NCBI GenBank assembly: GCA_903864275.1 | Contig: CAIPFE010000052.1 | Coordinates: forward strand, 62,001-126,000 | Direction: 5' to 3' | Source: an uncultured Mucilaginibacter sp. | Lineage (GTDB): Bacteria; Bacteroidota; Bacteroidia; Sphingobacteriales; Sphingobacteriaceae | DNA: 64,000 bases | Shown: positions 1 to 8,491 of the stretch, one piece after another | Layout of the letters: each line of letters begins with the position of its first letter | Position numbering within the stretch: position 1 is the stretch's first letter | Position numbers and translations under genes: made by a program | The notes under the pieces: model-generated | The model's database searches: none | Told to the model about the DNA's origin: nothing | Seen by the model: the letters and a program-made list of their open reading frames with translations, nothing else

Positions 1-1226
1 TTTTCCGCATAACCATAATGCACCTGGCCAATTGAGGTAATGCCGGGCTTTAAGTGAAGCAATTTTTTGTAATGCGGAGTTTTTTCCAAAATTTTCTCGA
101 TAAAATGCTGCCTTTCCGGGCGCGGGCCAACTACCGACATTTCACCCTTTAATACATTCCAGAATTGGGGTAATTCATCCAGCTTGTTTCTCCTGATAAT
201 AACTCCCCATTTTGTTTGCCGGGGGTCAGCGTCATTTGACAACTGGGGTCCATTTTTTTCGGCATTTACATGCATGCTCCTGAATTTATAGATATAAAAT
301 GGTTTCCCGTTTTGGCCTATCCTTTCCTGCCTGTAAAATGCCGACCCTTTAGATGTTGCTTTTGTTATAATGTAAACAATTACGAATACCGGGGCCCCTG
401 CAGTTACCACAAATAGAGAAAACAAAACATCGAAGCTGCGTTTTAACACCTTGATCTTTACGCTTATTTCTGGGTGAGATGTGATTTGCAGAACAGGAAA
501 ACTGTCATAGTCGACCAACCGGGCATAATTATTACTTAAGATCAGGTCAGAAACCACCTTGATCTTAATGAGATTTTCATCACCGAAACTGATCAGGCGC
601 TTTAAAAGATCGCTGTCTAATTGTTTGTAACAAATAAATATTTCATCAGGCCTTTTGGAGAGAATGGTATTCATCAAAATTTCTTCGGGCATATTGATGA
701 TCATGTCCTCAGATATAAGATCCGACAGGTCGTAACCGTATTCCGGGTGCTGACCAAATGATTTTACTAGGCGCGCGGCAATATTTTCATCACCTATAAT
801 TAAAATCTGGCGGTGATTATATCCTTTTTTGCGATAATAATCGAGTGAAAAGAATAGTATCGATCTGTACGCAAGTATGAATAAAAAGAACATTGAATAA
901 CTGATCATTACTTCTGACCGGGAGATGTCGTATATTTTAAAGAAATAAATAATACCAAATACAAGCAGCAAATGATAAATTAATGTCAATAAAAATCTGT
1001 TGATATTGTCCTTCAGCACTAAGGGGCGTTTAACATCAAAGTTTTTTGACATTAAAGAAACTGCAATCCAGGTGGTATTAACAACCAGGATAAATATTGC
1101 TGATGCATCGTAAACGCTGTAGGTGTTAAATATTATAAAATGCGAAATATAAAGGGACAGGTTTAGCAGCAAAAGATCACAAAAAAATACCAGGGCAGGC
1201 AGGTGTTTAGAGTATCGTATTGACAT
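1..1226 (-). CDS. Polyprenyl-phosphate sugar-1-phosphate transferase (WcaJ/exopolysaccharide type), partial
   Basis: The reading frame is open from an ATG at 1226 to the left edge (408 codons), so the C-terminus is missing. The start reads MSIRYSKHLPALVFFCDLLL and several hydrophobic segments follow, typical of the membrane half of WcaJ-type enzymes. The part near the left edge has the conserved bacterial sugar transferase block: FYRQERIGQNGKPFYIYKFRSM, then RRNKLDELPQFWNVLKGEMS, VVGPRPER and KPGITSIGQV (shown in pieces). Such enzymes transfer a hexose-1-phosphate from a nucleotide sugar to undecaprenyl phosphate in the inner membrane, the first step of capsule or exopolysaccharide repeat-unit synthesis. 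The sugar cannot be told from sequence. The leader upstream is very A/T-rich. Confidence 0.93.
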   Translation of the reverse strand, partial: MSIRYSKHLPALVFFCDLLLLNLSLYISHFIIFNTYSVYDASAIFILVVNTTWIAVSLMSKNFDVKRPLVLKDNINRFLLTLIYHLLLVFGIIYFFKIYDISRSEVMISYSMFFLFILAYRSILFFSLDYYRKKGYNHRQILIIGDENIAARLVKSFGQHPEYGYDLSDLISEDMIINMPEEILMNTILSKRPDEIFICYKQLDSDLLKRLISFGDENLIKIKVVSDLILSNNYARLVDYDSFPVLQITSHPEISVKIKVLKRSFDVLFSLFVVTAGAPVFVIVYIITKATSKGSAFYRQERIGQNGKPFYIYKFRSMHVNAEKNGPQLSNDADPRQTKWGVIIRRNKLDELPQFWNVLKGEMSVVGPRPERQHFIEKILEKTPHYKKLLHLKPGITSIGQVHYGYAE

Positions 1227-2068
1227 ACGCGTATTAAGTTTTTTGTAAAATTATTAATATTAATCAATTATTCAATAATAATTAAAAAGAAACAAGAATA
1301 TTATTGAAATTATCTCAATTTAAAGGCTCGCAATTTTGAAGCCAAAAAATAAATAAACTACACGAATATTTTTTTTATCGAGTTAATTGAATATTAACTC
1401 GTGAATTCCTTTTCTAAACTGCTGTAAAAGAGATCGGATGTGTTTTTGAAGTTTAAAACAGGATACACTTAAAAAAATCAGTGCATTTATTAATGTTTAA
1501 TCAGTTTGTTCACTAAAGTAAACACCTATCTTTTCCTTCCTTGCTCTTTCCGCAAGCTTTTTTGCTATTTGCAGCGACAGCAGGGCCGCAAAAACACCTT
1601 TCGACTGTTATTCGTAAACTGTGCTTGTCAAAAGTCTGCCAAAGTGATCCGTAATACTTACTATCAACACCATCGTAATTACCCGTTTTACTAACGGACC
1701 GCATCAGTGCTTCGGTGCTTTTCGCAAACTTGTGATGAGAATCATTTATGTTCATGACGAAACGCATTGCATATCAAAAAAAGGCCGGCTATCTTTACCG
1801 GATGCACCGCCGTAAAACCAACGAAGAACAACATTTAGAATGGATCGCAGGGGAACTTGCCAGTCTTTACGGGCAAAGCATATGAAGATGGCGTTGAAGG
1901 AAGCAGTGTATCCGGGTCAATGGTTTAAAGTATCATTACGATATGGAAAAATGTAACAAAAAGATTAGTTTGGTAAAATAGACAGATGACAAATCCAGTA
2001 AATTCTTATGTTTACATATTGCTGATCCAGCAAGTTTCAATTATACCGAATTAATTTATTTATATTTT
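1227..2068. other. Long intergenic stretch, largely without recognisable features
   Basis: About 840 bases separate the sugar transferase from the transhydrogenase operon. The first 200 bases are extremely A/T-rich and probably hold the promoter of the sugar transferase. Overlapping frames of 60-85 codons around 1506-1767 on both strands show no family signature and look like chance. One short frame at 1748-1885 is listed separately. Confidence 0.5.
1748..1885 (+). CDS. Possible small ORF (45 aa), unknown
   Basis: An ATG-initiated frame of 45 codons encodes a basic N-terminal half (MFMTKRIAYQKKAGYLYRMH) and a more acidic C-terminal half (EEQHLEWIAGEL). The composition is protein-like rather than random, but no family is recognised and no strong ribosome binding site is visible. 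It could be a small free-standing gene, a remnant of a larger one, or chance. Confidence 0.2.
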   Translation: MFMTKRIAYQKKAGYLYRMHRRKTNEEQHLEWIAGELASLYGQSI

Positions 2069-3199
2069 ATGACTATTGGCATTTTAAAAGAACCGCCGTT
2101 TGAATCAAGGGTTTCCATGCTGGCCGGCGAAGTAGCTGCTCTCACCAAAAATGGCATCGCTGTTTGGGTAGAGCCCGAGGCGGGACTGAAGGCTTTTTGT
2201 ATAGATGAAGAATATACAGGGAGCGGCGCCCTGATAAAACCGCGGGCCGACATTTTAAGCGGGGCTGATGTTTTACTGAGTATTCACTATAACATTAGCC
2301 CCGTTTCTATTACAAATAAGGTATTCATTGGTGTTTACCAACCATTGTATAACCAGGAGCACGTGGAAGACTGGCTTAAACAGGGGCTAACTGTGTTCAG
2401 TTTGGATATGCTGCCGCGCACTACCAGGGCGCAAACAATGGATGTATTGAGCTCGCAGGCAAATATTGCCGGTTATAAAGCTGTGATACTGGCAGCCTCC
2501 ATTTACCCCCATTACTTCCCGATGATGATGACAGCTGCCGGCAGTTGCGCGCCTGCAAAGGTATTAGTGCTGGGTGCCGGCGTTGCGGGCCTGCAGGCAG
2601 TGGCTACTTCGCGGCGTTTGGGAGCGGTGGTGGAAGTGTTTGATACCCGGTCCGCGGCCAAAGAGGAAGTATTAAGCCTTGGTGCAAAATTTGTTGAAGT
2701 GGAAGGCATTGCCGATGCATCAAAGGCCGGTGGCTATGCAGTGGACCAGTCGGAAGATTTTAAAGAAAGACAAAAACTAAGGATCGCTGAAAGTATTAAA
2801 AAAGCGGATATAGTTATTACAACTGCACAGATATTTGGTAAAAAAGCCCCGGTACTAGTAACTAAGGATATGATCGCTACAATGAAAGCGGGATCGGTTA
2901 TTATTGACATGGCGGCTTCCACCGGGGGCAATACAGAGGTAACCAAAGACAATGAAACTACGATTTGCGGTAATGTTTCAATAATTGGCACATCTAACCT
3001 CGCCACTTCCGCCCCATCCGATGCCAGTAAATTATATGGCAAAAACATAGCAAACTTTCTAAAGCTCCTCATTAATAAAGAAGGTGTCATCGAATTGAAT
3101 TTTACGGACGATATAATCAGGGACGCCTGCATCACCAATGAGGGAAAAATCATTTCACCAATCATTAACAAAAATTATAACCATGCAAATATTACTTGA
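2069..3199 (+). CDS. pntA: NAD(P) transhydrogenase subunit alpha part 1 (domain I, NAD(H)-binding)
   Basis: This 376-residue protein matches the soluble alpha-1 subunit of split bacterial transhydrogenases. It has the AlaDh/PNT N-terminal region, the conserved segment PRTTRAQTMDVLSSQANIAG around residues 115-135, and a Rossmann nucleotide-binding motif VLGAGVAGLQA with FDTR downstream, which binds NAD(H). With the next two genes it forms the inner-membrane enzyme that couples hydride transfer from NADH to NADP+ to inward proton movement, supplying NADPH. The stop codon overlaps the start of the next gene by 17 bases, indicating a translationally coupled operon. No signal peptide is present, as expected for the cytoplasmic domain. 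Confidence 0.95.
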   Translation: MTIGILKEPPFESRVSMLAGEVAALTKNGIAVWVEPEAGLKAFCIDEEYTGSGALIKPRADILSGADVLLSIHYNISPVSITNKVFIGVYQPLYNQEHVEDWLKQGLTVFSLDMLPRTTRAQTMDVLSSQANIAGYKAVILAASIYPHYFPMMMTAAGSCAPAKVLVLGAGVAGLQAVATSRRLGAVVEVFDTRSAAKEEVLSLGAKFVEVEGIADASKAGGYAVDQSEDFKERQKLRIAESIKKADIVITTAQIFGKKAPVLVTKDMIATMKAGSVIIDMAASTGGNTEVTKDNETTICGNVSIIGTSNLATSAPSDASKLYGKNIANFLKLLINKEGVIELNFTDDIIRDACITNEGKIISPIINKNYNHANIT

Positions 3200-3521
3200 T
3201 TTCATTCAAAATAACATTGAGCTATTTTATGTAGTGATCCTGTCTGTTTTTTTAGGCATCGAAGTGATCTCAAGGGTGCCTTCAGTTTTACATACACCCT
3301 TAATGAGCGGTGCAAACGCTATCCATGGTGTCATCATCATCGGGTCAATTATTGTAATGGGGGAAGCTTCGCCCGACAACTACCTGGTATTAACATTAGG
3401 TTTTATAGCGGTGATCGTAGGTACCCTGAATGTGGTTGGCGGTTTTGTAGTGACCGACAGAATGCTGGAAATGTTTAAAACGGGGAAAAAGGCTGCCTCT
3501 AAAACAACAAAAGAAAATTAA
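3183..3521 (+). CDS. pntAB: NAD(P) transhydrogenase subunit alpha part 2 (membrane segment)
   Basis: The protein starts MQILLDFIQNNIELFYVVIL; I prefer this ATG at 3183 over an upstream in-frame start at 3138 because it matches the family length (112 residues). Three hydrophobic helices are visible, with the conserved loop SRVPSVLHTPLMSGANAIHG between the first and second. This is the membrane domain II portion that in E. coli is fused to PntA but is a separate small subunit in many bacteria. It lies between alpha-1 and beta, overlapping the former and only two bases from the latter. The C-terminus is lysine-rich and cytoplasmic. Confidence 0.93.
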   Translation: MQILLDFIQNNIELFYVVILSVFLGIEVISRVPSVLHTPLMSGANAIHGVIIIGSIIVMGEASPDNYLVLTLGFIAVIVGTLNVVGGFVVTDRMLEMFKTGKKAASKTTKEN

Positions 3522-3523
3522 TT

Positions 3524-4918
3524 ATGCAAACAAATATTTTATCTATCTGCTACCTTATCGGTTCTGTTTCATTTATTATCGGGCTAAAAATGTTATCAAA
3601 CCCCGCAACGGCACGCAGGGGGAATTTTATTTCTGCCGCGGGCATGGGTATTGCTATCCTTGGCACACTTCTTCTTTATCAACCTTCCGGCACAGAATTT
3701 CATAATTACGGATGGATCGTGGGCGCCATGGTCATCGGGACAATCATCGGTTCAATATCAGCACGGAAGGTAAAAATGACGGCGATGCCCGAACTGGTGA
3801 GCATTTTTAACGGCATGGGCGGCCTGTGTGCGGCACTTATTTCAATTGTTGAGTTTGGCCGTATAGGGACTAACCATGAAGATATGCATGTACTATCTAT
3901 ATTGGCCGGGATGATTATTGGCAGTGTTTCTTTTGCGGGCAGTATGATCGCCTACGGAAAACTCAGCGGCAAAATAAAAGATCATGCATTCCCCGGGCAA
4001 CATATTTTTAACCTGGTAGTATTGTTAGTTGTACTGCTGATGAGCGCTTTCATCATCTTTGGGGACAGCACATCTTTTGCCTTAATTTTCTACGGTATCC
4101 TCGGCTTATCGCTTTGTTATGGTATTTTGTTCGTATTACCCATTGGCGGGGCGGATATGCCTGTAGTTATCTCGCTATTAAACTCGTTTACAGGTATTGC
4201 AACCGCATGTGCGGGCTTTTTATACAATAACCCGGTGATGCTTACAGGCGGGATACTGGTAGGCTCTGCGGGCGCCATCCTTACCATCCTGATGTGCAAG
4301 GCGATGAACCGCTCCCTGCAAAATGTTTTGATCGGATCTTTCGGAGGGGCTAAGGCGAGCGCTGGACCGGCTACCGGCGAAGAGGGCACTTACAAGGAGA
4401 TAAGTTTGAGTGACGCAGCAATGGTAATGGGATATGCGCATAAGGTGATCATAGTCCCCGGGTATGGTCTTGCCGTTGCGCAGGCGCAGCATGCCTGCCA
4501 CGAGCTGGAAAAATCATTGCGGAAAAATGGCGTTGAAGTTAAATATGCAATTCACCCGGTGGCGGGGCGTATGCCGGGGCACATGAATGTGTTACTCGCT
4601 GAAGCAGATGTATCCTATGATGACCTGCTTGAATTAGAACCTGCAAACGAAGAATTCGGCAGCACCGATGTTGTGCTGATACTCGGTGCAAATGACGTAG
4701 TTAACCCCGCTGCTGAGAATGACCCGTCGAGCCCCATTTATGGCATGCCCGTATTGCAAGTATGGAAGGCAAAATCAGTGATCATTAACAAACGCAGTAT
4801 GCGGCCGGGTTATGCCGGCATCGAAAATGGGCTTTTCTTTTTGCCAAACTCATCTATGCTTTTTGGAGATGCAAAGGATGTTTTACAACAATTGATTAAC
4901 CAGATAAAAGAGATTTAA
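3524..4918 (+). CDS. pntB: NAD(P) transhydrogenase subunit beta
   Basis: This 464-residue protein has about nine hydrophobic helices followed by a soluble NADP(H)-binding domain III from about residue 290. Signature segments include VSIFNGMGGLCAAL in the membrane part, IVPGYGLAVAQAQHA at the start of domain III, HPVAGRMPGHMNVLLAEA, LGANDVVNPAA, and the late block KRSMRPGYAGIEN that closes over bound NADP. It completes the pntA-1/pntA-2/pntB operon, with start two bases after the previous stop. Full length and all motifs intact, so the complex should be functional. Confidence 0.96.
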   Translation: MQTNILSICYLIGSVSFIIGLKMLSNPATARRGNFISAAGMGIAILGTLLLYQPSGTEFHNYGWIVGAMVIGTIIGSISARKVKMTAMPELVSIFNGMGGLCAALISIVEFGRIGTNHEDMHVLSILAGMIIGSVSFAGSMIAYGKLSGKIKDHAFPGQHIFNLVVLLVVLLMSAFIIFGDSTSFALIFYGILGLSLCYGILFVLPIGGADMPVVISLLNSFTGIATACAGFLYNNPVMLTGGILVGSAGAILTILMCKAMNRSLQNVLIGSFGGAKASAGPATGEEGTYKEISLSDAAMVMGYAHKVIIVPGYGLAVAQAQHACHELEKSLRKNGVEVKYAIHPVAGRMPGHMNVLLAEADVSYDDLLELEPANEEFGSTDVVLILGANDVVNPAAENDPSSPIYGMPVLQVWKAKSVIINKRSMRPGYAGIENGLFFLPNSSMLFGDAKDVLQQLINQIKEI

Positions 4919-4925
4919 TAATCTT

Positions 4926-4950
4926 CCATATAACTTATGTTATTTTATGG
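4926..4950 (+). terminator. Possible weak terminator after pntB
   Basis: An imperfect stem (CCATA/TATGG outer, TAAC/GTTA inner) lies just past the pntB stop in a T-rich setting. The stem is A/T-rich and lacks a clean T-run, so this is only a tentative call. Confidence 0.22.
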
Positions 4951-5042
4951 AAACGTCAGTTGCAGCTTCTTTGCGCCACCGCTAAAGCTAAAGGAGGCAC
5001 GCGGTCAGACTTGCGGACTTTACTGGCTTTCGGACTCTGTAA

Positions 5043-8000
5043 TCATCTAAAATTCCTCCCCCTCGAGAATATTTCTTTTTGCAGCGTTTCACGTACCGGG
5101 ATCTTCTTGATCTCCACCGGAAAGGGATCGGTTTTTTCATCGGCGCGGGATAAGGTGAGCACAGGGATGTTCTCATTTTTGGCCAGGGTAAGGCCACGCA
5201 GAAGCTTTGAAAGATCGTAACAGCGTTTGGCTATGACATGTACCACCTCGCCTTCCCGCTGCAATTTGCCCTCCACCATCAGCAGCCTTGATTGCAGTAT
5301 TTCTTTCCGGTACTTGTCGAAAAGTTTCTGAAAAACCACCAGATTCGAGGAGCCGGTCTCATCCTCTATCGTAATGAAGCAGATACCTTTTGCTGTTCCC
5401 GGCCTTTGCCTTACCAGCACCAAACCGGCGGCTTTTACCGGGTCACCATCTTTGGCCATATTCAATTCTTCGGTCGACATAATATGCAGCAAGCGCAGCT
5501 TTTCGCGCACAAAACTAACGGGGTGTGCTTTTAAGGATAAGGAAGTGGTAGCATAGTCCTGCACTACATGTTCAGATGCTGTCATTAGCGGCAATGATAC
5601 CTGGGCCTCGATTGCGCTTTCCGAAGGTTGGCCTGCAAACAGGGCAACGGGACTATCAGACAATGCGGATACCTCCCACAAAGCCTGCCGACGGTCGAAG
5701 CCCAATGAGCGGAAGGCATCGGCATCTGCCAATTTTTCAAGGGCCGCCAGCGATACACCGACATCCAGCAAAGCAGGGATGCTGGTATAGTGTTTCGCCC
5801 TTGCGGATACCAGCACCTCCACATCTTCCCCGCACATCCCTCTCACCTGCCTGAAACCGAGGCGAACGGCACAGTATTTCCCCGACCTTTCTTCCATAAT
5901 ATTATCCCACATAGAATAATTAACATCAACCTCCCGCACCTCCACATCGTGTTTGCGGGCATCGCTCACGATCTGCGCCGGCTGGTAAAACCCCATCGGC
6001 TGGCTGTTGAGTAAAGCGGTAGCAAATACATCGGGATAATGGCATTTCAGCCACGACGAAATATAAACCAGGTGCGCAAAGGACGCCGCATGGCTTTCGG
6101 GAAAGCCATAACTGCCGAACCCTTCCAGCTGTTTAAAAATGCGTTTGGCAAATTCCTCTTCGTAGCCATTTGCCACCATGCCACCCACCAGTTTTTTTTT
6201 GTGCTGGCTAACCATTCCATTGGCTTTAAAAGTCGCCATGCTGCGCCGCAGCTGGTCAGCTTCAGCAGGCGAGAAACCGGCTCCAACAATGGCTATCTCC
6301 ATTGCCTGTTCCTGGAAAAGTGGGACACCCAATGTTCTTTTCAGTATTTCTTCCAATCCTTTTGGGCATTCTATCGGATCAATATCATCACGGCGGCGCA
6401 GATAAGGATGTACCATGTCCCCCTGTATTGGCCCCGGCCGAACGATGGCTACTTCGATCACCAGGTCATAAAAACATTTAGGTTTAAGCCGCGGCAGCAT
6501 TGACATTTGTGCACGGCTCTCTATCTGGAAGACACCAATGGTATCGGCATGGCAGATCATATCATATACCTCTGGATCATCCTGCGGAACATTTGCCAGC
6601 GTAAGGTTGAGGCCATAATGCTGTTTGGCCAGCTCAAAACCTTTGCGGATACAGGTAAGCATACCCAATCCGAGCACATCGACTTTCAAAATGCTCAAAG
6701 CTTCCAGGTCATCCTTGTTCCATTCCAGTTGGGTGCGGTCTTCCATGCGGGCATTCATCACCGGGCAAATATCCGAGAGCTTCCCACGGGTGATCACAAA
6801 CCCGCCCGTGTGCTGCCCCAGCTGGCGTGGGAAACCCATCAGCTGTTCTGTAAGCCCCAATACTTTCCGCACATGCGGATCGTCGGGATTTAATCCCTGC
6901 TCCATAATACGCTGCCGGTCGAAACCTTCTTCCGAAAAATCCCATATCGCGCCCGAAACTCGTTTGATGGTATCCTCTGAAAGCCCCATCGCTTTCCCCA
7001 CATCGCGGATGGCGCCTTTATGCCGTTCCTGGGTAACTGTTGCCACGATAGCCGCCCGGTCGCGGCCATAATCGTCATAAATAAACTGGATGATCTCTTC
7101 ACGCCGTTCGTGCTCGAAATCTACATCAATATCGGGCCATTCATCCCGCGCATCCGACATAAACCGCGAAAAAAGCAGCCTCGACTTCTCCGGGTTCACC
7201 GCCGTTATTGCCAAACAATAACATACCGTTGAATTGGCAGCCGAGCCGCGGCCCTGGTACAGGATGCCCAACTCCTCTGCCTTCCGCGTATATTTATGCA
7301 CCCGTAAAAAATACGAAGCAAGGTTTTTACGCCCGATAAACTCCAGCTCAAATTTAATTTGTTTTTTTACCTTGTCAGATATCCCATCGGGAAATCTTTT
7401 CCGCGCGCCCTCCCAGGTAAATTGCGTTAAACGCTGCTGCGGTGTAAGCCCGTCGGGACTTGGCTCTTCCGGTTCGATATATTTTAACGAATCGAGCGTG
7501 AATGTACAGGCTTCTGCTATTTCCTGTGTTCGCTCAAGTACACCAGAATATTTCCCGAATAGCCGGTCCATTTCACCGATGGGTTTCAGGTACCTTTCCG
7601 CATTTTGGTGAAGCAGGAAGCCGGCAGTTTGTATGGTGCATTTCTCGCGTACGCAGGTTAAAATATCCTGCAGTTGGCGGCGGTCAGGGTGGTGGTAATG
7701 CACATCGTTGGTTGCGACCAGCGGTATATTGAGCCGTGTTGACAGCTGCGAAAGTCGGTAAAGTTTTTTGCCATCGTCGCCCAGGTACGAGTGGGTTGCA
7801 GCTAAATAGAGGTCAGCGCCCAGGGCTTCACGGTATTCTTTTAGTACTGCCTTAAAGGAGGCTTCAAACTCAAATATTTCCGTCAGTTCAGCGGGCGGGA
7901 CTGCTATAAATTTGATGCCTTTGCTGTGCGCGTAAACATCTGCTTTATAGAGGAAGCATTCGCCTTTTTCTGCCCGTAAATTGCCAACGGTCAGTAAACC

Positions 8001-8273
8001 TGAAAGCCGGCTGTAAGCTTCCTGGTCAGTAGGGTAAGCTAACAGGCTGGGGCCATCAAGCAGGTCGAGGCGGCAGGCCGGGATAATACGCATGCCTTTG
8101 TGTTCCCTTGCGGCGATATGCCCGCGTACAATGCCGGCAAAACTGTTCCGGTCGGTAATGGCGATGGCTTTATAACCGAATGCAGCCGCCTGGTCCACCA
8201 GTTCCTCCGGGTGCGAACCGCCCCGCAGGAAGCTGAAATTGCTGGTTATCTGTAGTTCGGTATAGTTGAGCAT
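5043..8273 (-). CDS. dnaE2: Error-prone DNA polymerase DnaE2 (mutasome catalytic subunit)
   Basis: About 1076 residues, a C-family polymerase of the DnaE2/ImuC type. The N-terminus (MLNYTELQITSNFSFLRGGS) opens a PHP domain; the polymerase core has YQGRGSAANSTVCYCL and the catalytic PDIDVDFEHERREEI; the C-terminal region has an OB-fold with ITIEDETGSSNLVVF. I start at the ATG at 8273 because a longer frame would need a TTG at 8294 inside a palindrome and the family begins at MLNY. DnaE2 is the polymerase of SOS-induced translesion mutagenesis and works with ImuA and ImuB. Here those partners lie 5.7 kb upstream rather than adjacent. An operator-like palindrome sits directly before the start codon. 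Confidence 0.95.
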   Translation of the reverse strand: MLNYTELQITSNFSFLRGGSHPEELVDQAAAFGYKAIAITDRNSFAGIVRGHIAAREHKGMRIIPACRLDLLDGPSLLAYPTDQEAYSRLSGLLTVGNLRAEKGECFLYKADVYAHSKGIKFIAVPPAELTEIFEFEASFKAVLKEYREALGADLYLAATHSYLGDDGKKLYRLSQLSTRLNIPLVATNDVHYHHPDRRQLQDILTCVREKCTIQTAGFLLHQNAERYLKPIGEMDRLFGKYSGVLERTQEIAEACTFTLDSLKYIEPEEPSPDGLTPQQRLTQFTWEGARKRFPDGISDKVKKQIKFELEFIGRKNLASYFLRVHKYTRKAEELGILYQGRGSAANSTVCYCLAITAVNPEKSRLLFSRFMSDARDEWPDIDVDFEHERREEIIQFIYDDYGRDRAAIVATVTQERHKGAIRDVGKAMGLSEDTIKRVSGAIWDFSEEGFDRQRIMEQGLNPDDPHVRKVLGLTEQLMGFPRQLGQHTGGFVITRGKLSDICPVMNARMEDRTQLEWNKDDLEALSILKVDVLGLGMLTCIRKGFELAKQHYGLNLTLANVPQDDPEVYDMICHADTIGVFQIESRAQMSMLPRLKPKCFYDLVIEVAIVRPGPIQGDMVHPYLRRRDDIDPIECPKGLEEILKRTLGVPLFQEQAMEIAIVGAGFSPAEADQLRRSMATFKANGMVSQHKKKLVGGMVANGYEEEFAKRIFKQLEGFGSYGFPESHAASFAHLVYISSWLKCHYPDVFATALLNSQPMGFYQPAQIVSDARKHDVEVREVDVNYSMWDNIMEERSGKYCAVRLGFRQVRGMCGEDVEVLVSARAKHYTSIPALLDVGVSLAALEKLADADAFRSLGFDRRQALWEVSALSDSPVALFAGQPSESAIEAQVSLPLMTASEHVVQDYATTSLSLKAHPVSFVREKLRLLHIMSTEELNMAKDGDPVKAAGLVLVRQRPGTAKGICFITIEDETGSSNLVVFQKLFDKYRKEILQSRLLMVEGKLQREGEVVHVIAKRCYDLSKLLRGLTLAKNENIPVLTLSRADEKTDPFPVEIKKIPVRETLQKEIFSRGRNFR

Positions 8274-8275
8274 TA

Positions 8276-8294
8276 TTGCTAATTTTATTAGCAA
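8276..8294 (-). promoter_or_regulatory. Palindromic operator-like site in front of dnaE2
   Basis: The site TTGCTAATTTTATTAGCAA is a perfect inverted repeat with 7-base arms and a 5-base spacer, ending two bases from the dnaE2 ATG. A very similar sequence (TGCTAA-N6-TAGTAT) lies upstream of imuA. Two copies in front of two genes of the same pathway suggest a shared regulator, plausibly the SOS repressor or a lineage-specific equivalent. A bound protein here would cover both promoter and ribosome binding region. Confidence 0.6.
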
Positions 8295-8307
8295 TGTTAG
8301 AAAGAAT

Positions 8308-8431
8308 ATTGGTAGGAAACAAGAGGAAAATGTTCATGTTCGCGTTCACTTCGCCATAACACACACGTATTTAAATGCGTGAACGGCTGGAAACCAGCGT
8401 ATTCAGTTTTTGCGCTTTGAAAAATTGGGAA
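8308..8431. repeat. Imperfect direct repeat, copy 1 (flanks M16 gene)
   Basis: This segment aligns with 12119-12252. Both start ATTGGTA and share a nearly exact block AATGTTCATGTTCGCGTTCA followed by CTTCGC; both then contain CACAC and a GAA-rich tail ending in GAAAAG. The copies lie on either side of the M16 peptidase gene in the same orientation. Confidence 0.75.
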
Positions 8432-8443
8432 AAGAAAGTGAGT

Positions 8444-8462
8444 TGTCCGAAAAAATCGGACA
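8444..8462. other. Perfect hairpin after the M16 gene
   Basis: TGTCCGA-AAAAA-TCGGACA forms a perfect 7-base-pair stem 30 bases beyond the M16 stop codon. No T-run follows on the minus strand, so it may stabilise the 3' end of the mRNA rather than act as a classical terminator. Confidence 0.35.
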
Positions 8463-8491
8463 CCCCCCGCCAGTTTAAGCCAACGGCCCCC

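Noticed and set aside
1506..1767. Overlapping 62- and 84-codon frames on both strands
   Set aside because: No family signature, cysteine/aromatic-rich chance composition, and mutual overlap on opposite strands.
8274..8294. Longer dnaE2 start (TTG, adding MLIKLAI)
   Set aside because: The extension is read from the operator palindrome; the family begins at MLNYTELQ.
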